From assembly GCA_035560815.1 (NCBI GenBank), contig DATMYR010000070.1, positions 1-64,000 on the forward strand: 64,000 nt of DNA, given 5' to 3'. Positions 23,217-32,451 of the stretch are shown in pieces. The notes below the pieces were generated by a model. That model saw nothing but the letters and a program-made list of their open reading frames with translations. It did not search any database and had not been told where the DNA came from. The DNA is from UBA5314 sp035560815 (lineage in GTDB: Bacteria; Bacillota; Syntrophomonadia; Syntrophomonadales; Syntrophomonadaceae). How positions within the stretch are numbered: position 1 is the stretch's first letter; every line of letters begins with the position of its first letter. Made by a program: the position numbers and the translations under genes.

Positions 23217-23921
23217 TTAACTACCCAGGTAAGCCTTTTTCACTTCTTCACTCTCTAACAATTCGCGGCCCGATCCCTGTAATACAATTTCCCCGGTCTC
23301 CAATACATATGCCCGGTCGGCCACTGCCAATGCCATGTTGGCATTCTGCTCCACCAGAAGGATAGTCGTACCTTTGCGATTAATATCCTTAACGATTTCG
23401 AATATTTCTCTTACCAGCAAGGGGGCTAGACCCATGGACGGCTCGTCCAATAACATCAGTTGAGGCCGAGCCATAAGCGCCCTGCCTATGGCCAGCATTT
23501 GCTGTTCGCCGCCGCTCAAGGTGCCGGCCATCTGCTTGCGCCGCTCCTCTAAGCGGGGAAAGCGCTCAAACAAATCACGAAGATTTAGAGCGATCTCTTT
23601 TTTATCGCGCCGCAGGTAGGCTCCCATCTCAAGATTTTCCAGTACGCTTAAAGAGGCGAACACCCTGCGGCCCTCGGGAACCTGAGAAATGCCTAACTTC
23701 ACAATATCCTGAGCGGGAACCGTCGAAATGTCTTTCCCTCGAAGTTTAATGCTTCCAGATTTGGAGCGTAAAAGACCGGAAATGGTTTTTAATGTAGTGG
23801 TCTTCCCAGCTCCATTGGCCCCAATGAGTGATACAATGCTCCCTTCATCAACCTGGATGGAAACATGTTTGAGTGCGTGAATTGCTCCATAATAAACATC
23901 GATGTTTTCGACCTTTAACAT
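23217..23921 (-). CDS. livF: branched-chain amino-acid ABC transporter ATPase LivF
   Basis: 234-residue ABC ATPase: Walker A GANGAGKTT, signature LSGGEQQML, Walker B LMLLDEPSMGL, and the LivF-specific SQVPEGRRVF. It starts at ATG 23921, directly after the livG stop, with AGGAGG in the livG end. It energises import with LivG. Confidence 0.93.
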   Translation of the reverse strand: MLKVENIDVYYGAIHALKHVSIQVDEGSIVSLIGANGAGKTTTLKTISGLLRSKSGSIKLRGKDISTVPAQDIVKLGISQVPEGRRVFASLSVLENLEMGAYLRRDKKEIALNLRDLFERFPRLEERRKQMAGTLSGGEQQMLAIGRALMARPQLMLLDEPSMGLAPLLVREIFEIVKDINRKGTTILLVEQNANMALAVADRAYVLETGEIVLQGSGRELLESEEVKKAYLGS

Positions 23922-23922
23922 G

Positions 23923-24690
23923 CTAGCCAGCCTCCTCTCCCAGGTATGCTTCAATCACTTTGGGGTCGCTGCGAATCTTTTCTGGTAACCCCTGGGCAAT
24001 AACTCTGCCAAAATCAAGAACATAGATCCTTTCACAAACCCCCATAACCAGTGACATGTCATGCTCAATCAGCAGAATGGTGAGATTGAAGCGCTCCCGA
24101 ATCCAACGAATCAATTTCATTAATTCGGCGGTCTCCAGAGGATTCATCCCAGCCGCCGGTTCATCCAGAATCAAGAGCTGCGGCTTGGTTGCCATGGCCC
24201 GAGCAATTTCCAAACGCCGCTGTTCGCCATAAGGCAGGCTTCCCGACCGTTCATCAACTTTCATTTTGAGGCCAAAAATGTCCAGGATTTCGGTGGCCTG
24301 TTCTTTTATACTGGCTTCTCCCTTGAAAAAGGATGGGGTTCTAAATATTGCTGATAATACCCCATAGCCAACATCTTTATGAAAAGCGACTTCCACATTC
24401 TCAAGTACCGTTAGTTCGTTAAACAACCTGATATTTTGAAAAGTCCGAGCGATTCCCCTTTTGCATATGGCATAAGGTTTTTTTCCCTGTATCTTCTCGC
24501 CATGAAAATCAATATTTCCACTGTCAGGTTGATAAACCCCGGTTATCAGATTAAAAGCCGTGGTCTTGCCTGCTCCGTTGGGTCCAATCAATCCTACCAA
24601 CTCGCCCTTATCAAGAGTAAGGTTGAGATCCATTAAAGCTGCCAGCCCACCGAAGGTCTTATTCAGTGACTTTATCTCTAACAGCGGCAT
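23923..24690 (-). CDS. livG: branched-chain amino-acid ABC transporter ATPase LivG
   Basis: 255-residue ABC ATPase: Walker A GPNGAGKTT, LivG-type GIARTFQNIRLF, signature region LPYGEQRRLEIARA and Walker B LLILDEPAAGMNP. The start is ATG 24690 (GGAGGAGGG upstream), which overlaps the livM end by 32 bases. Confidence 0.93.
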   Translation of the reverse strand: MPLLEIKSLNKTFGGLAALMDLNLTLDKGELVGLIGPNGAGKTTAFNLITGVYQPDSGNIDFHGEKIQGKKPYAICKRGIARTFQNIRLFNELTVLENVEVAFHKDVGYGVLSAIFRTPSFFKGEASIKEQATEILDIFGLKMKVDERSGSLPYGEQRRLEIARAMATKPQLLILDEPAAGMNPLETAELMKLIRWIRERFNLTILLIEHDMSLVMGVCERIYVLDFGRVIAQGLPEKIRSDPKVIEAYLGEEAG

Positions 24691-25642
24691 GTTTGTCCCT
24701 CCTCCGGAATTTTCCAAGCAAATTCAGGCTCAATTCTTTGTTCCCCATAAGGCCCTGGGGACGGCGTATCATCACGATGATCAGCACCAGAGCATATAAA
24801 ATCATTCTCACTTCTGTAAAACTTTGCAGCAAAGCAGAAATGATGGTGAGAAATATGGCGGCCAGCACGCAACCGCTGGTGCTGCCCATTCCTCCCAAAA
24901 CCACCATGACCAGAATGTCAAAGGATTTAAGGAAATTAAAATTGGTGGGCTGGATGAGGAAGAAATAGTGAGCATACAAAGCACCGGCCAGGCCGGCAAA
25001 CGCTGCTCCGATGGAAAAAGCCAGGACCTTGTACAGCGTGGTATTAACTCCCATCAACTCAGCCGCTAATTCATCCTCTCGGATCGCTATACAAGCACGG
25101 CCATGACTGGAACGAATAAAATTTTGAATGACCACGATTGTGATGACCACTGAACCAAATAACCATGCCCAGTTCGTCAACTGGGGAATGCCGATGATCC
25201 CGGCTGCCCCACCCACATAGTCGATGTTGAGCAGCACTACCCGGACAATTTCGCCAAAACCCAATGTAGCTATAGCCAGGTAATCACCCCGCAGGCGCAA
25301 TGTGGGGACGCCGATGAAGAGTCCCATAATGCCGGCGACCAGGAAGGCGGCGATAATAGCCACTACGAACGGATAGCCCAACTTGACCGTGCACACGGCT
25401 CCCATATAGGCACCGACCGACATGAACCCGGCATGGCCGATGGAAAATTGACCGGTTATCCCGTTAATCAAGTTCAGGCTTACTGCCAGAATGATGTTGA
25501 TGCCGATGAGAAAAAGAATGATCTGATAATAAGGATTCAGCAATTCGCTGCTAATCAGGAATTGCACGATCATATACAGGGCGGCAACACCTACGACAGG
25601 CAAGATGATATTTTTTATTCTGCTATTCTTAAAGCTTTCCAT
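24659..25642 (-). CDS. livM: branched-chain amino-acid ABC transporter permease LivM
   Basis: 327-residue membrane protein with about nine hydrophobic segments and the family motif SLNLINGITGQFSIGHAGF. GDYLAIATLGFGEIVRV is the coupling loop for the ATPases. The start is ATG 25642, four bases after livH, and the 3' end overlaps livG. Confidence 0.92.
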   Translation of the reverse strand: MESFKNSRIKNIILPVVGVAALYMIVQFLISSELLNPYYQIILFLIGINIILAVSLNLINGITGQFSIGHAGFMSVGAYMGAVCTVKLGYPFVVAIIAAFLVAGIMGLFIGVPTLRLRGDYLAIATLGFGEIVRVVLLNIDYVGGAAGIIGIPQLTNWAWLFGSVVITIVVIQNFIRSSHGRACIAIREDELAAELMGVNTTLYKVLAFSIGAAFAGLAGALYAHYFFLIQPTNFNFLKSFDILVMVVLGGMGSTSGCVLAAIFLTIISALLQSFTEVRMILYALVLIIVMIRRPQGLMGNKELSLNLLGKFRRRDKHAAVRDKVTE

Positions 25643-25646
25643 GTGC

Positions 25647-26534
25647 TCACACCTTCTCACCAGTGTCCTGGCCAAAAATTCCGGTCGGCTTGATCAACAA
25701 TATTAGTATTAAAACCCCGAATGCAACCGCATCCCGATAAAGACTGCTGCCATAACCGCTAACCAGTGATTCCAGAATGCCCAGAATATAACCACCAGCC
25801 ACTGCTCCGGGAATACTGCCAATGCCGCCCAGAACCGCAGCCACAAAGGCCTTTAACCCTGGCATAATGCCCATCAGCGGGTCGATAGAATTGTAGTAGA
25901 CACCGATCAATACACCCGCAGCCGCTGCCAGGGCTGAGCCAACGGCAAAAGTAAATGAAATAATACGGTTTACATTAATGCCCATAAGCAATGCTGCTTC
26001 CTGGTCCAGAGAAACCGCCCGCATGGCTTTCCCTACCCGGGTCTTTTTAACGGTGTATTGCAGGAGCAACATCAGGATTACAGTAACTGATAGGATCAAG
26101 ATATCTTTTCCGGTAATCGTCACCTGATTGGCCATGAAATGATAGGCTTTTTGGCTGATAACATTCTGCGTGTAGGAACGGGAACTAGGGGTAAATAGCC
26201 AGACAAAAACATATTCCAGAAAAAGAGAAACCCCGATAGCCGTGATCAGCGCGGCGATTCGGGAGGATTTTCGCAGAGGCTTGTACGCTAAATAATCAAT
26301 AGCAACACCGAGTATTGCTGTTACAACCATGGAGAATATCAATGCCACCACCAGGTTGGTTCCGAATAGTGTTATCGAGAAGTATCCTACGTAAGCTCCG
26401 ACCATCATGACATCACCATGAGCGAAATTGATAAGTTTAATAATGCCGTAAACCATCGTGTAACCGAGGGCGATTAGCGCGTAAATCGAGCCTAGCGCCA
26501 GCCCATTTATGACTTGTTGTGTGAACTCTGACAC
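25647..26534 (-). CDS. livH: branched-chain amino-acid ABC transporter permease LivH
   Basis: 295 residues, about eight membrane segments, opening with FTQQVINGLALGSIYALIALGYTMVYGIIKLINFAHGD, the LivH signature. GTG 26534 is preferred (GGGGTG six bases upstream); GTG 26543 is possible. A strong palindromic terminator separates it from the binding-protein gene, which should lower its expression relative to that gene. Confidence 0.92.
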   Translation of the reverse strand: MSEFTQQVINGLALGSIYALIALGYTMVYGIIKLINFAHGDVMMVGAYVGYFSITLFGTNLVVALIFSMVVTAILGVAIDYLAYKPLRKSSRIAALITAIGVSLFLEYVFVWLFTPSSRSYTQNVISQKAYHFMANQVTITGKDILILSVTVILMLLLQYTVKKTRVGKAMRAVSLDQEAALLMGINVNRIISFTFAVGSALAAAAGVLIGVYYNSIDPLMGIMPGLKAFVAAVLGGIGSIPGAVAGGYILGILESLVSGYGSSLYRDAVAFGVLILILLIKPTGIFGQDTGEKV

Positions 26535-26565
26535 TTGAAGCACCCCATCTTTACGAAATGGTCAT

Positions 26566-26597
26566 AAAAAGAAGGGGTTATTAACCCCTTCTTTTTA
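26566..26597. terminator. attenuating terminator between livK and livH
   Basis: AAAAAGAAGGGG pairs exactly with CCCCTTCTTTTT around a short AT loop, with T-runs in both directions. Located 8 bases after the binding-protein stop, inside the operon. Confidence 0.85.
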
Positions 26598-26604
26598 TAT
26601 TAGT

Positions 26605-27774
26605 TTATGGTTTAATGGTTGCTTTTACAATCTCTTTTCCATTGTCAAAACCGATAATTACTGCTGCTTTAACCGGATTATGGTTCTTATCCATTGTAAT
26701 AGTTCCTGCTACACCCTGGAAACCGGATGTTGCGGCAAGTGCTTCGGTGACTTTGGCAGGATCAGTACTGCCTGCCCGCTGGACGGCATCCATCATGAGC
26801 GCGGCTGCATCATATCCCAGAGCGGCAAATCCATCCGGCTCAGAGTTGTATTTGGCTTTGTAGGCCTGTACAAAGGCTTGAACCTTGGGATCGGTACTGC
26901 TGGCCGAGAAATGATTGCAGAAGAATGTGTTGGCTAAAGCTTCAGCACCAGCAATCTGAACTAACTGGGGAGATCCCCAACCGTCACCGCCGGTAAAGGG
27001 AACTGTAATGCCCAGCTCTCTACCCTGTTTAACGATCAGTCCCACTTCATTGTAATATCCAGGAACGAATATTACCTCGGGATTGGCCGCTTTAATTTTT
27101 GTCAAAGTGGCTTTGAAGTCTTTGTCTTTCTCGATATAAGCTTCTTTATCTACAATCGTGCCGCCGGCAGCAGTGAAATTCGTCTCGAAAGCCTGTGCCA
27201 GTCCTTTACTATAGTCGTTGCTGCTATCGAATAAGACGGCGGCCTTTTTGACCTTCAACTCATCGGTTGCGAATTTTGCCATGACCTGCCCCTGGAAGGG
27301 ATCCAGGAAACAAACCCGGAATACATAGGGTCTTACCGCATTGGTGGCTTTATCCACGGTTACTTCGGAAGCAGTTCCGGTGGGAGAAATCATAGGGAGC
27401 TTATACTGAAGACCAACAGGAATGGCGGCTTCAGTTCTACCCGAGGTCATACATCCTACAATACCAACGATGCCCTTCTGGGCAAGTGAGGCAGCTACAC
27501 TGGCTGATTCAGCGTTGTCTGATTTGTTGTCCAGAGCAATGGCTTCAACCTGTTTTCCAAGAACTCCGCCCTTTTTGTTCATGTCCTCAATAGCCAAATT
27601 AGCACCATTTTGCCCTTTTTGCCCGTATTCGGCTACTGCGCCCGATAACTCTAGATTTAGTCCGATCTTAACAGTGTCCTTGGCAGTGTTGGTGCTGGTT
27701 TTCCCGCAGCCAACCATGGTGACCACCAACAGTATTCCGATAAGGATGGCAGTCAACTTTCTACATTTCAGCAC
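26605..27774 (-). CDS. livK: branched-chain amino-acid-type substrate-binding lipoprotein
   Basis: 389 residues with a lipoprotein signal (LIGILLVVTMVGC, lipidated C23) and a periplasmic-binding type-1 fold (KIGLNLELSGAVAEYGQKGQNGANLAIEDMN). It captures the ligand outside the cell for LivHMGF. Proteins of this family bind leucine-type amino acids but also amides, urea or aromatic acids; the ligand is not evident. GTG 27774 is behind AAGGAGG. Confidence 0.9.
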   Translation of the reverse strand: MLKCRKLTAILIGILLVVTMVGCGKTSTNTAKDTVKIGLNLELSGAVAEYGQKGQNGANLAIEDMNKKGGVLGKQVEAIALDNKSDNAESASVAASLAQKGIVGIVGCMTSGRTEAAIPVGLQYKLPMISPTGTASEVTVDKATNAVRPYVFRVCFLDPFQGQVMAKFATDELKVKKAAVLFDSSNDYSKGLAQAFETNFTAAGGTIVDKEAYIEKDKDFKATLTKIKAANPEVIFVPGYYNEVGLIVKQGRELGITVPFTGGDGWGSPQLVQIAGAEALANTFFCNHFSASSTDPKVQAFVQAYKAKYNSEPDGFAALGYDAAALMMDAVQRAGSTDPAKVTEALAATSGFQGVAGTITMDKNHNPVKAAVIIGFDNGKEIVKATIKP

Positions 27775-28024
27775 GCAAATTACCTCCTTTTGTACTTTTT
27801 TCCTAATAGCAGTTTACACCTGTAGCAGAAAATCAATCAATCAAAATTAGATTATTTGTTAAAATTCTATATTTTATTATGTATACTTACCGCTCAAATA
27901 CTTCCGCTACCATAGAAAAAACCACTATACTATTTACTAATACCAGTTAATCTAGTGACACTAGATTTTTTATTATGCTTTAAAAGAAAGTATGATTTGT
28001 TATAAGACTATAAGGAGCGTTTCG
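27775..28024. other. divergent promoter region livK / pyc
   Basis: 250 bases, AT-rich, between divergent genes. The only clear structure is the palindrome at 27949-27967; several weak -35/-10 combinations exist and I do not choose between them. Confidence 0.5.
27949..27967. promoter_or_regulatory. palindrome upstream of pyc, operator or terminator
   Basis: AATCTAGTG-A-CACTAGATT is a perfect 9+1+9 palindrome followed by TTTTTT on the plus strand. It lies 58 bases before the pyc start. With almost no loop it is more like a repressor site than a terminator, though the T-run leaves both open. Confidence 0.5.
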
Positions 28025-31000
28025 ATGAAAACTTTTAAAAAGGTACTGATTGCCAACCGCGGGGAGATAGCTATTCGAATCATCAGAGCCTGCCACGAAT
28101 TAGGAATTAGAACTGTTTCCCTATACTCCAAAGAAGATAAACTAGCCTTATTTCGGACAAAATCGGACGAATCATATTTGATCGGCAACAATAAGGGACC
28201 AGTAGAAGCCTACCTGAGTATCGAAGAGATCATCAGCCTGGCTCTCAAAAAAGGAGTGGATGCGATTCATCCGGGATATGGCTTTTTATCTGAAAACCCG
28301 GATTTTGCCCAAAAATGCCTTGAATCAGGGATTGAATTTATTGGTCCCACACCTGAAATGATGAACAAGTTAGGCAACAAGATTCAATCAAAAATTCTGG
28401 CTCAAAGTCTGGGAGTGCCTACCATCCCCGGGGTTGAGAAACCGATAAGATCCGATCGAGAGGCTGTGCGCCTGGCCTGGAAATGCGGCTACCCCATTAT
28501 GCTCAAAGCGTCTGCCGGAGGTGGCGGAAGGGGCATGCGACTGGTTAGAAATGAGGCGGACTTATTAAAGGAGTTTCATAGCGCTCAAAATGAAGCGCAT
28601 AAGGCTTTTGGCGTTGATGATATATTTATCGAAAAATATCTGGAAGCTCCCAAACATATCGAAATTCAGGTTCTGGGTGATCATTACGGAAATATTGTTC
28701 ATCTCTATGAAAGAGACTGCTCCATTCAAAGACGCCATCAAAAAGTAATTGAATTCTCACCCGCCCTGGCAATTACCAAAGAGCAAAGAAACGCCATGTG
28801 TTCTGATGCCATTAAAATAGCTCAATCAGTTAATTATCGAAGCGCGGGTACCGTTGAGTTTCTATTGGACAGCAGCGGCAGTCATTACTTTATAGAAATG
28901 AATCCCCGGATTCAAGTTGAACATACCGTGACCGAGATGGTTACCGGTATTGATATTGTTCAAAGCCAAATTCTCATCGCCCAGGGTTACAAGTTGAGTT
29001 CCAAACAGGTAGGAATTCCAAATCAGAGATCTATTCAGGTACGGGGTTATGCCATTCAATGCCGGGTTACAACCGAAGATCCCACAAATAGTTTCGCCCC
29101 TGACACCGGGAAAATCGATGTATACCGGACGGGATCGGGCTGTGGTATACGGTTGGATGGGGGCAATGGCTACACCGGTTCCATTATCAGTCCCTATTAT
29201 GATAGTCTGCTGGTTAAAATTATTGCCAATTCAAGAAGCTTCGAAGATACCATCAATAAGGCCAGGCGGGCCATACGAGAGGCTGTTATCAGCGGGGTCA
29301 AGACCAATGAGGCTTTCTTACTCAACATTCTTTCCCATCCCCGCTTTATCAAAGGTGAGTGCGACACCGGGTTTATCGATTCAACTCCGGAGCTTTTTGA
29401 CATTACCCCCAAAGAGGATCATGAAGCAACCATTTTACGATTTATCGGCGCAAAAGTTGTCAATGAGGGCAAAGGTATCAAGAAGGATTATGATGTCCCC
29501 CGGATTCCACGGACCGAAGGCATTGAAAGGCTTGCTGGAACCAAACAAATTTTAGATAAAAAGGGGCCCAAGGGTGTTGTTGATTGGATTCATTCTCAAA
29601 GCAAACTTCTCCTCAGCGACACTACCATGCGCGATGCCCATCAATCATTAATGGCCACCAGGGTAAGGACTGTTGACATGCTGCGGATTGCCGAAGCCAC
29701 AGCATATTTGGGCAAGGACTTGTTCTCTCTGGAAATGTGGGGAGGCGCTACGTTTGATGTAGCCTATCGTTTCTTAAAAGAAAGTCCTTGGGAACGATTG
29801 GTTGAACTGCGCGCGCGGATCCCCAATATTCTTTTGCAGATGTTAATCCGGGGAGCCAATGCTGTAGGATATACAAATTATCCCGACAATGTGGTGCGGG
29901 AATTTATCAAAGAAGCTGCAGCTTCCGGAATCGATATCTTTCGGATATTTGACTCCTTAAACTGGCTAAAAGGAATGGAAACCGCGATTGATGAGACCTT
30001 AAAAAGTGGAAAGATCGCAGAGGCTTGCATTTGTTACACAGGTGACATATTGGATGATCAAAGAGATAAATATTCTCTTACCTACTATGTACAGACAGCC
30101 AAAGAAATCGAAAAGATGGGCGCGCATATTTTAGGAATCAAAGATATGTCAGGGCTCTTAAAGCCTTATGCCGCCGAGAAGCTCATGAAAGCCTTAAAAA
30201 GCGAGATCACCATACCCATTCATTTGCACACCCACGACACCAGCGGCAACGGGGTAGCAACTCTACTTATGGCTGCCGAAGCTGGCGCAGATATCGTTGA
30301 CACCGCCTTTAACAGCATGTCGGGTCTCACCAGCCAACCTGCTTTGAATTCAGTCGTAGCGGCACTGGAAAACACCAGCCGAGCCACCGGTATTAATCTC
30401 GACGAAATTCAGGAAATTGCCGACTACTGGAGTGATGTTCGACCAATATACAGCCAGTTTGAGTCGGGCCTTAAATCAGGAACTGCCGAAGTATATAAAT
30501 ATGAAATTCCCGGTGGGCAGTATTCCAATCTAAAACCACAGGTAGAAAGCTTCGGACTGGGGCACAAGTTCCAGGAAGTCAAGGAAATGTACAAGGCCGT
30601 TAATGATATGGTAGGAGACATTGTCAAGGTTACCCCTTCCTCTAAAATGGTTGGAGATATGGCTATTTTTATGGTCAAGAATGATTTAACACCGGAGAAT
30701 ATCCAAGAAAAGGGCCGGGATCTTGCCTTTCCCGACTCGGTAGTTGCCTATTTCGAAGGCATGATGGGACAGCCGGTCGGCGGATTTCCTGAGGATTTGC
30801 AGAAGATCGTTCTCAAGGATAAAAAACCCGTGACCTGCCGCCCGGGTGAATTATTGGAATCCGTGGATTTCGATGTGGTGAAAAAGCTTCTGGAGAAAAA
30901 ATATGGCATTCAAGCAACCATGAAAGAAGCTTTGAGTTATGCGTTGTATCCCAAAGTATTTGAAGAATACCTGGCCTTCAAAAAAGTTTATGGAGACCTG

Positions 31001-31453
31001 AGCAGGATGAACAGCCCGGTATTTTTCGATGGAATCAGTGAAGGAGAAGTATGTGAGGTAGAGCTCAATGAAGGCCAGATCTTTATTGTCAAACTGGTTG
31101 AAATCGGCAAGGTTGATAAAGAAGGCTTTCGAAAAATTGACTTTGAGGTCAATGGCAATCAAAGAGAGATTACCATTTTGGATCTCTCCTATCAAAAAGG
31201 GGAAGTCACAGCATCAACAATTATGGCCGATCCTGACAACCCTCATGAAATTGGGGCCAGTATCCCAGGAACAGTCGCGAAAATACTGGTCAATACCAGA
31301 GATAAGGTCAAACCTGGCCAGAGTCTTTTGGTCATTGAGGCTATGAAAATGGAGACCCAGATCGCCGCCACCCTGAGCGGTAAAGTGATCGCTGTCATGG
31401 TTGAAGAAGGCCAACAGGTAAAAAGTGGAGAATTATTAATTAGAATCGAATAA
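28025..31453 (+). CDS. pyc: pyruvate carboxylase
   Basis: 1142 residues, the full single-chain enzyme: biotin carboxylase (about 1-460; KASAGGGGRGMR, YEAPKHIEIQ-type segment, EMNPRIQVEHTVTE), carboxyltransferase (about 525-800; DTTMRDAHQS, GIKDMSG with the metal-site Lys, HLHTHDTSG) and a C-terminal biotinyl domain with K1108 in EAMKMET. It makes oxaloacetate from pyruvate and bicarbonate. ATG 28025 follows AAGGAG; an upstream in-frame ATG has no ribosome site. It has its own terminator at 31502. Confidence 0.97.
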   Translation: MKTFKKVLIANRGEIAIRIIRACHELGIRTVSLYSKEDKLALFRTKSDESYLIGNNKGPVEAYLSIEEIISLALKKGVDAIHPGYGFLSENPDFAQKCLESGIEFIGPTPEMMNKLGNKIQSKILAQSLGVPTIPGVEKPIRSDREAVRLAWKCGYPIMLKASAGGGGRGMRLVRNEADLLKEFHSAQNEAHKAFGVDDIFIEKYLEAPKHIEIQVLGDHYGNIVHLYERDCSIQRRHQKVIEFSPALAITKEQRNAMCSDAIKIAQSVNYRSAGTVEFLLDSSGSHYFIEMNPRIQVEHTVTEMVTGIDIVQSQILIAQGYKLSSKQVGIPNQRSIQVRGYAIQCRVTTEDPTNSFAPDTGKIDVYRTGSGCGIRLDGGNGYTGSIISPYYDSLLVKIIANSRSFEDTINKARRAIREAVISGVKTNEAFLLNILSHPRFIKGECDTGFIDSTPELFDITPKEDHEATILRFIGAKVVNEGKGIKKDYDVPRIPRTEGIERLAGTKQILDKKGPKGVVDWIHSQSKLLLSDTTMRDAHQSLMATRVRTVDMLRIAEATAYLGKDLFSLEMWGGATFDVAYRFLKESPWERLVELRARIPNILLQMLIRGANAVGYTNYPDNVVREFIKEAAASGIDIFRIFDSLNWLKGMETAIDETLKSGKIAEACICYTGDILDDQRDKYSLTYYVQTAKEIEKMGAHILGIKDMSGLLKPYAAEKLMKALKSEITIPIHLHTHDTSGNGVATLLMAAEAGADIVDTAFNSMSGLTSQPALNSVVAALENTSRATGINLDEIQEIADYWSDVRPIYSQFESGLKSGTAEVYKYEIPGGQYSNLKPQVESFGLGHKFQEVKEMYKAVNDMVGDIVKVTPSSKMVGDMAIFMVKNDLTPENIQEKGRDLAFPDSVVAYFEGMMGQPVGGFPEDLQKIVLKDKKPVTCRPGELLESVDFDVVKKLLEKKYGIQATMKEALSYALYPKVFEEYLAFKKVYGDLSRMNSPVFFDGISEGEVCEVELNEGQIFIVKLVEIGKVDKEGFRKIDFEVNGNQREITILDLSYQKGEVTASTIMADPDNPHEIGASIPGTVAKILVNTRDKVKPGQSLLVIEAMKMETQIAATLSGKVIAVMVEEGQQVKSGELLIRIE

Positions 31454-31501
31454 GCCCCTATTAAAAACAGGCCAGGCCTTCTTCGTCTTGGGCCAGAATG
31501 C

Positions 31502-31541
31502 AAAAGCAGGATTCCTATTACAAAGGATATCCTGCTTTTTT
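31502..31541 (+). terminator. terminator of pyc
   Basis: AAAAGCAGGAT..CC pairs with GG..ATCCTGCTTTTTT; a stem of about 11 bp with a T-run, 48 bases after the pyc stop. Confidence 0.85.
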
Positions 31542-31594
31542 ACGAATGCTAATTTGTACGAGATAGGGCTTGGTGTTCAGGGATTCGCCAGAAT

Positions 31595-32197
31595 TTAAGA
31601 GGTTACCGGTCCCTTCACTTTTATTAACGGCGCAGGTTTCTCTTGAACCTTGATCCTTTTTACCATCTTACCAGTCGTCTTATCGATGCTGTTAAAGACA
31701 GCATTTACAGACTGTTCTCCAGCCAGAGCCTCTTCCAAGAGGGGCAGATCCTTGCGCTGAATAATGATGGTCAGAACCAGTCGATCCTCTCCTTTCAGAC
31801 CAAAGCCTTTGCCGGTTGTCACCGGGAATCCCCGTCCCCGCAGATGATCGGCCAGGGCAATCCCCTCTTCCATATTTTTATATATGGTTACTTCCAAAGC
31901 CCCCAGAGCCAGGCGATTATCGAACCAATCTCCCAAATATACCCCGAACAATCGGCCCATAGCAAAGGCAGCAATAAAAGCCAGGCCGGAAGAAGAAGCA
32001 ATCATTTTTACCGCATAAGCTGCGATGAGAGCATCCAGAAACGTTGTAAAATATGCCGGCCGCATGATCTTCTTATTGACAAAAAGGCTCTTTAAAGTGC
32101 CCAGGCACATGCTGGTGGCATTTAATGCAAAAATAAGGAATATGTTAAAAAGCAATTGCGCTGGCATCATGGATTTCAATAATAATAGGGTTTTCAT
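31595..32197 (-). CDS. UPF0316 membrane protein (DUF5698/DUF2179)
   Basis: 200 residues: three hydrophobic segments in the first 105 residues, then a soluble DUF2179 domain (about 110-175; LRGRGFPVTTGKGFGLKGEDRLVLTIIIQRK). Similar two-part proteins (UPF0316) are widespread in Firmicutes and have no firm function; the DUF2179 domain has been linked to nucleotide binding in related proteins. The start is ATG 32197 with AGGTGAT upstream. It is alone, behind the terminator of the PAS kinase gene. Confidence 0.85.
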   Translation of the reverse strand: MKTLLLLKSMMPAQLLFNIFLIFALNATSMCLGTLKSLFVNKKIMRPAYFTTFLDALIAAYAVKMIASSSGLAFIAAFAMGRLFGVYLGDWFDNRLALGALEVTIYKNMEEGIALADHLRGRGFPVTTGKGFGLKGEDRLVLTIIIQRKDLPLLEEALAGEQSVNAVFNSIDKTTGKMVKRIKVQEKPAPLIKVKGPVTS

Positions 32198-32239
32198 AGA
32201 TATCACCTGCTTGCATACCCCTAAAAAGGGAAATAAAAA

Positions 32240-32258
32240 GACCTCGTTTCAAGAGGTC
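32240..32258 (-). terminator. terminator of the PAS kinase gene
   Basis: On the minus strand GACCTC-TTGAAAC-GAGGTC followed by TTTTTATTT. It lies about 200 bases past the kinase stop and 45 bases before UPF0316. Confidence 0.75.
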
Positions 32259-32451
32259 ATTACGAACAACTTTTTCAATTGCTAATGGCCGGCAACGTTG
32301 AAGTAATATCATATCAGATATTCGAGCAAAGCACCAGGTTTTTTTATTGACTTGTAAATATTCAATGTAAAAATACCGGGGCAGGCTATTCAAATGCATG
32401 TACCCCGCCGGTCAGGCTGCCTCATGATAATATTGCCCGATACCTATGGTG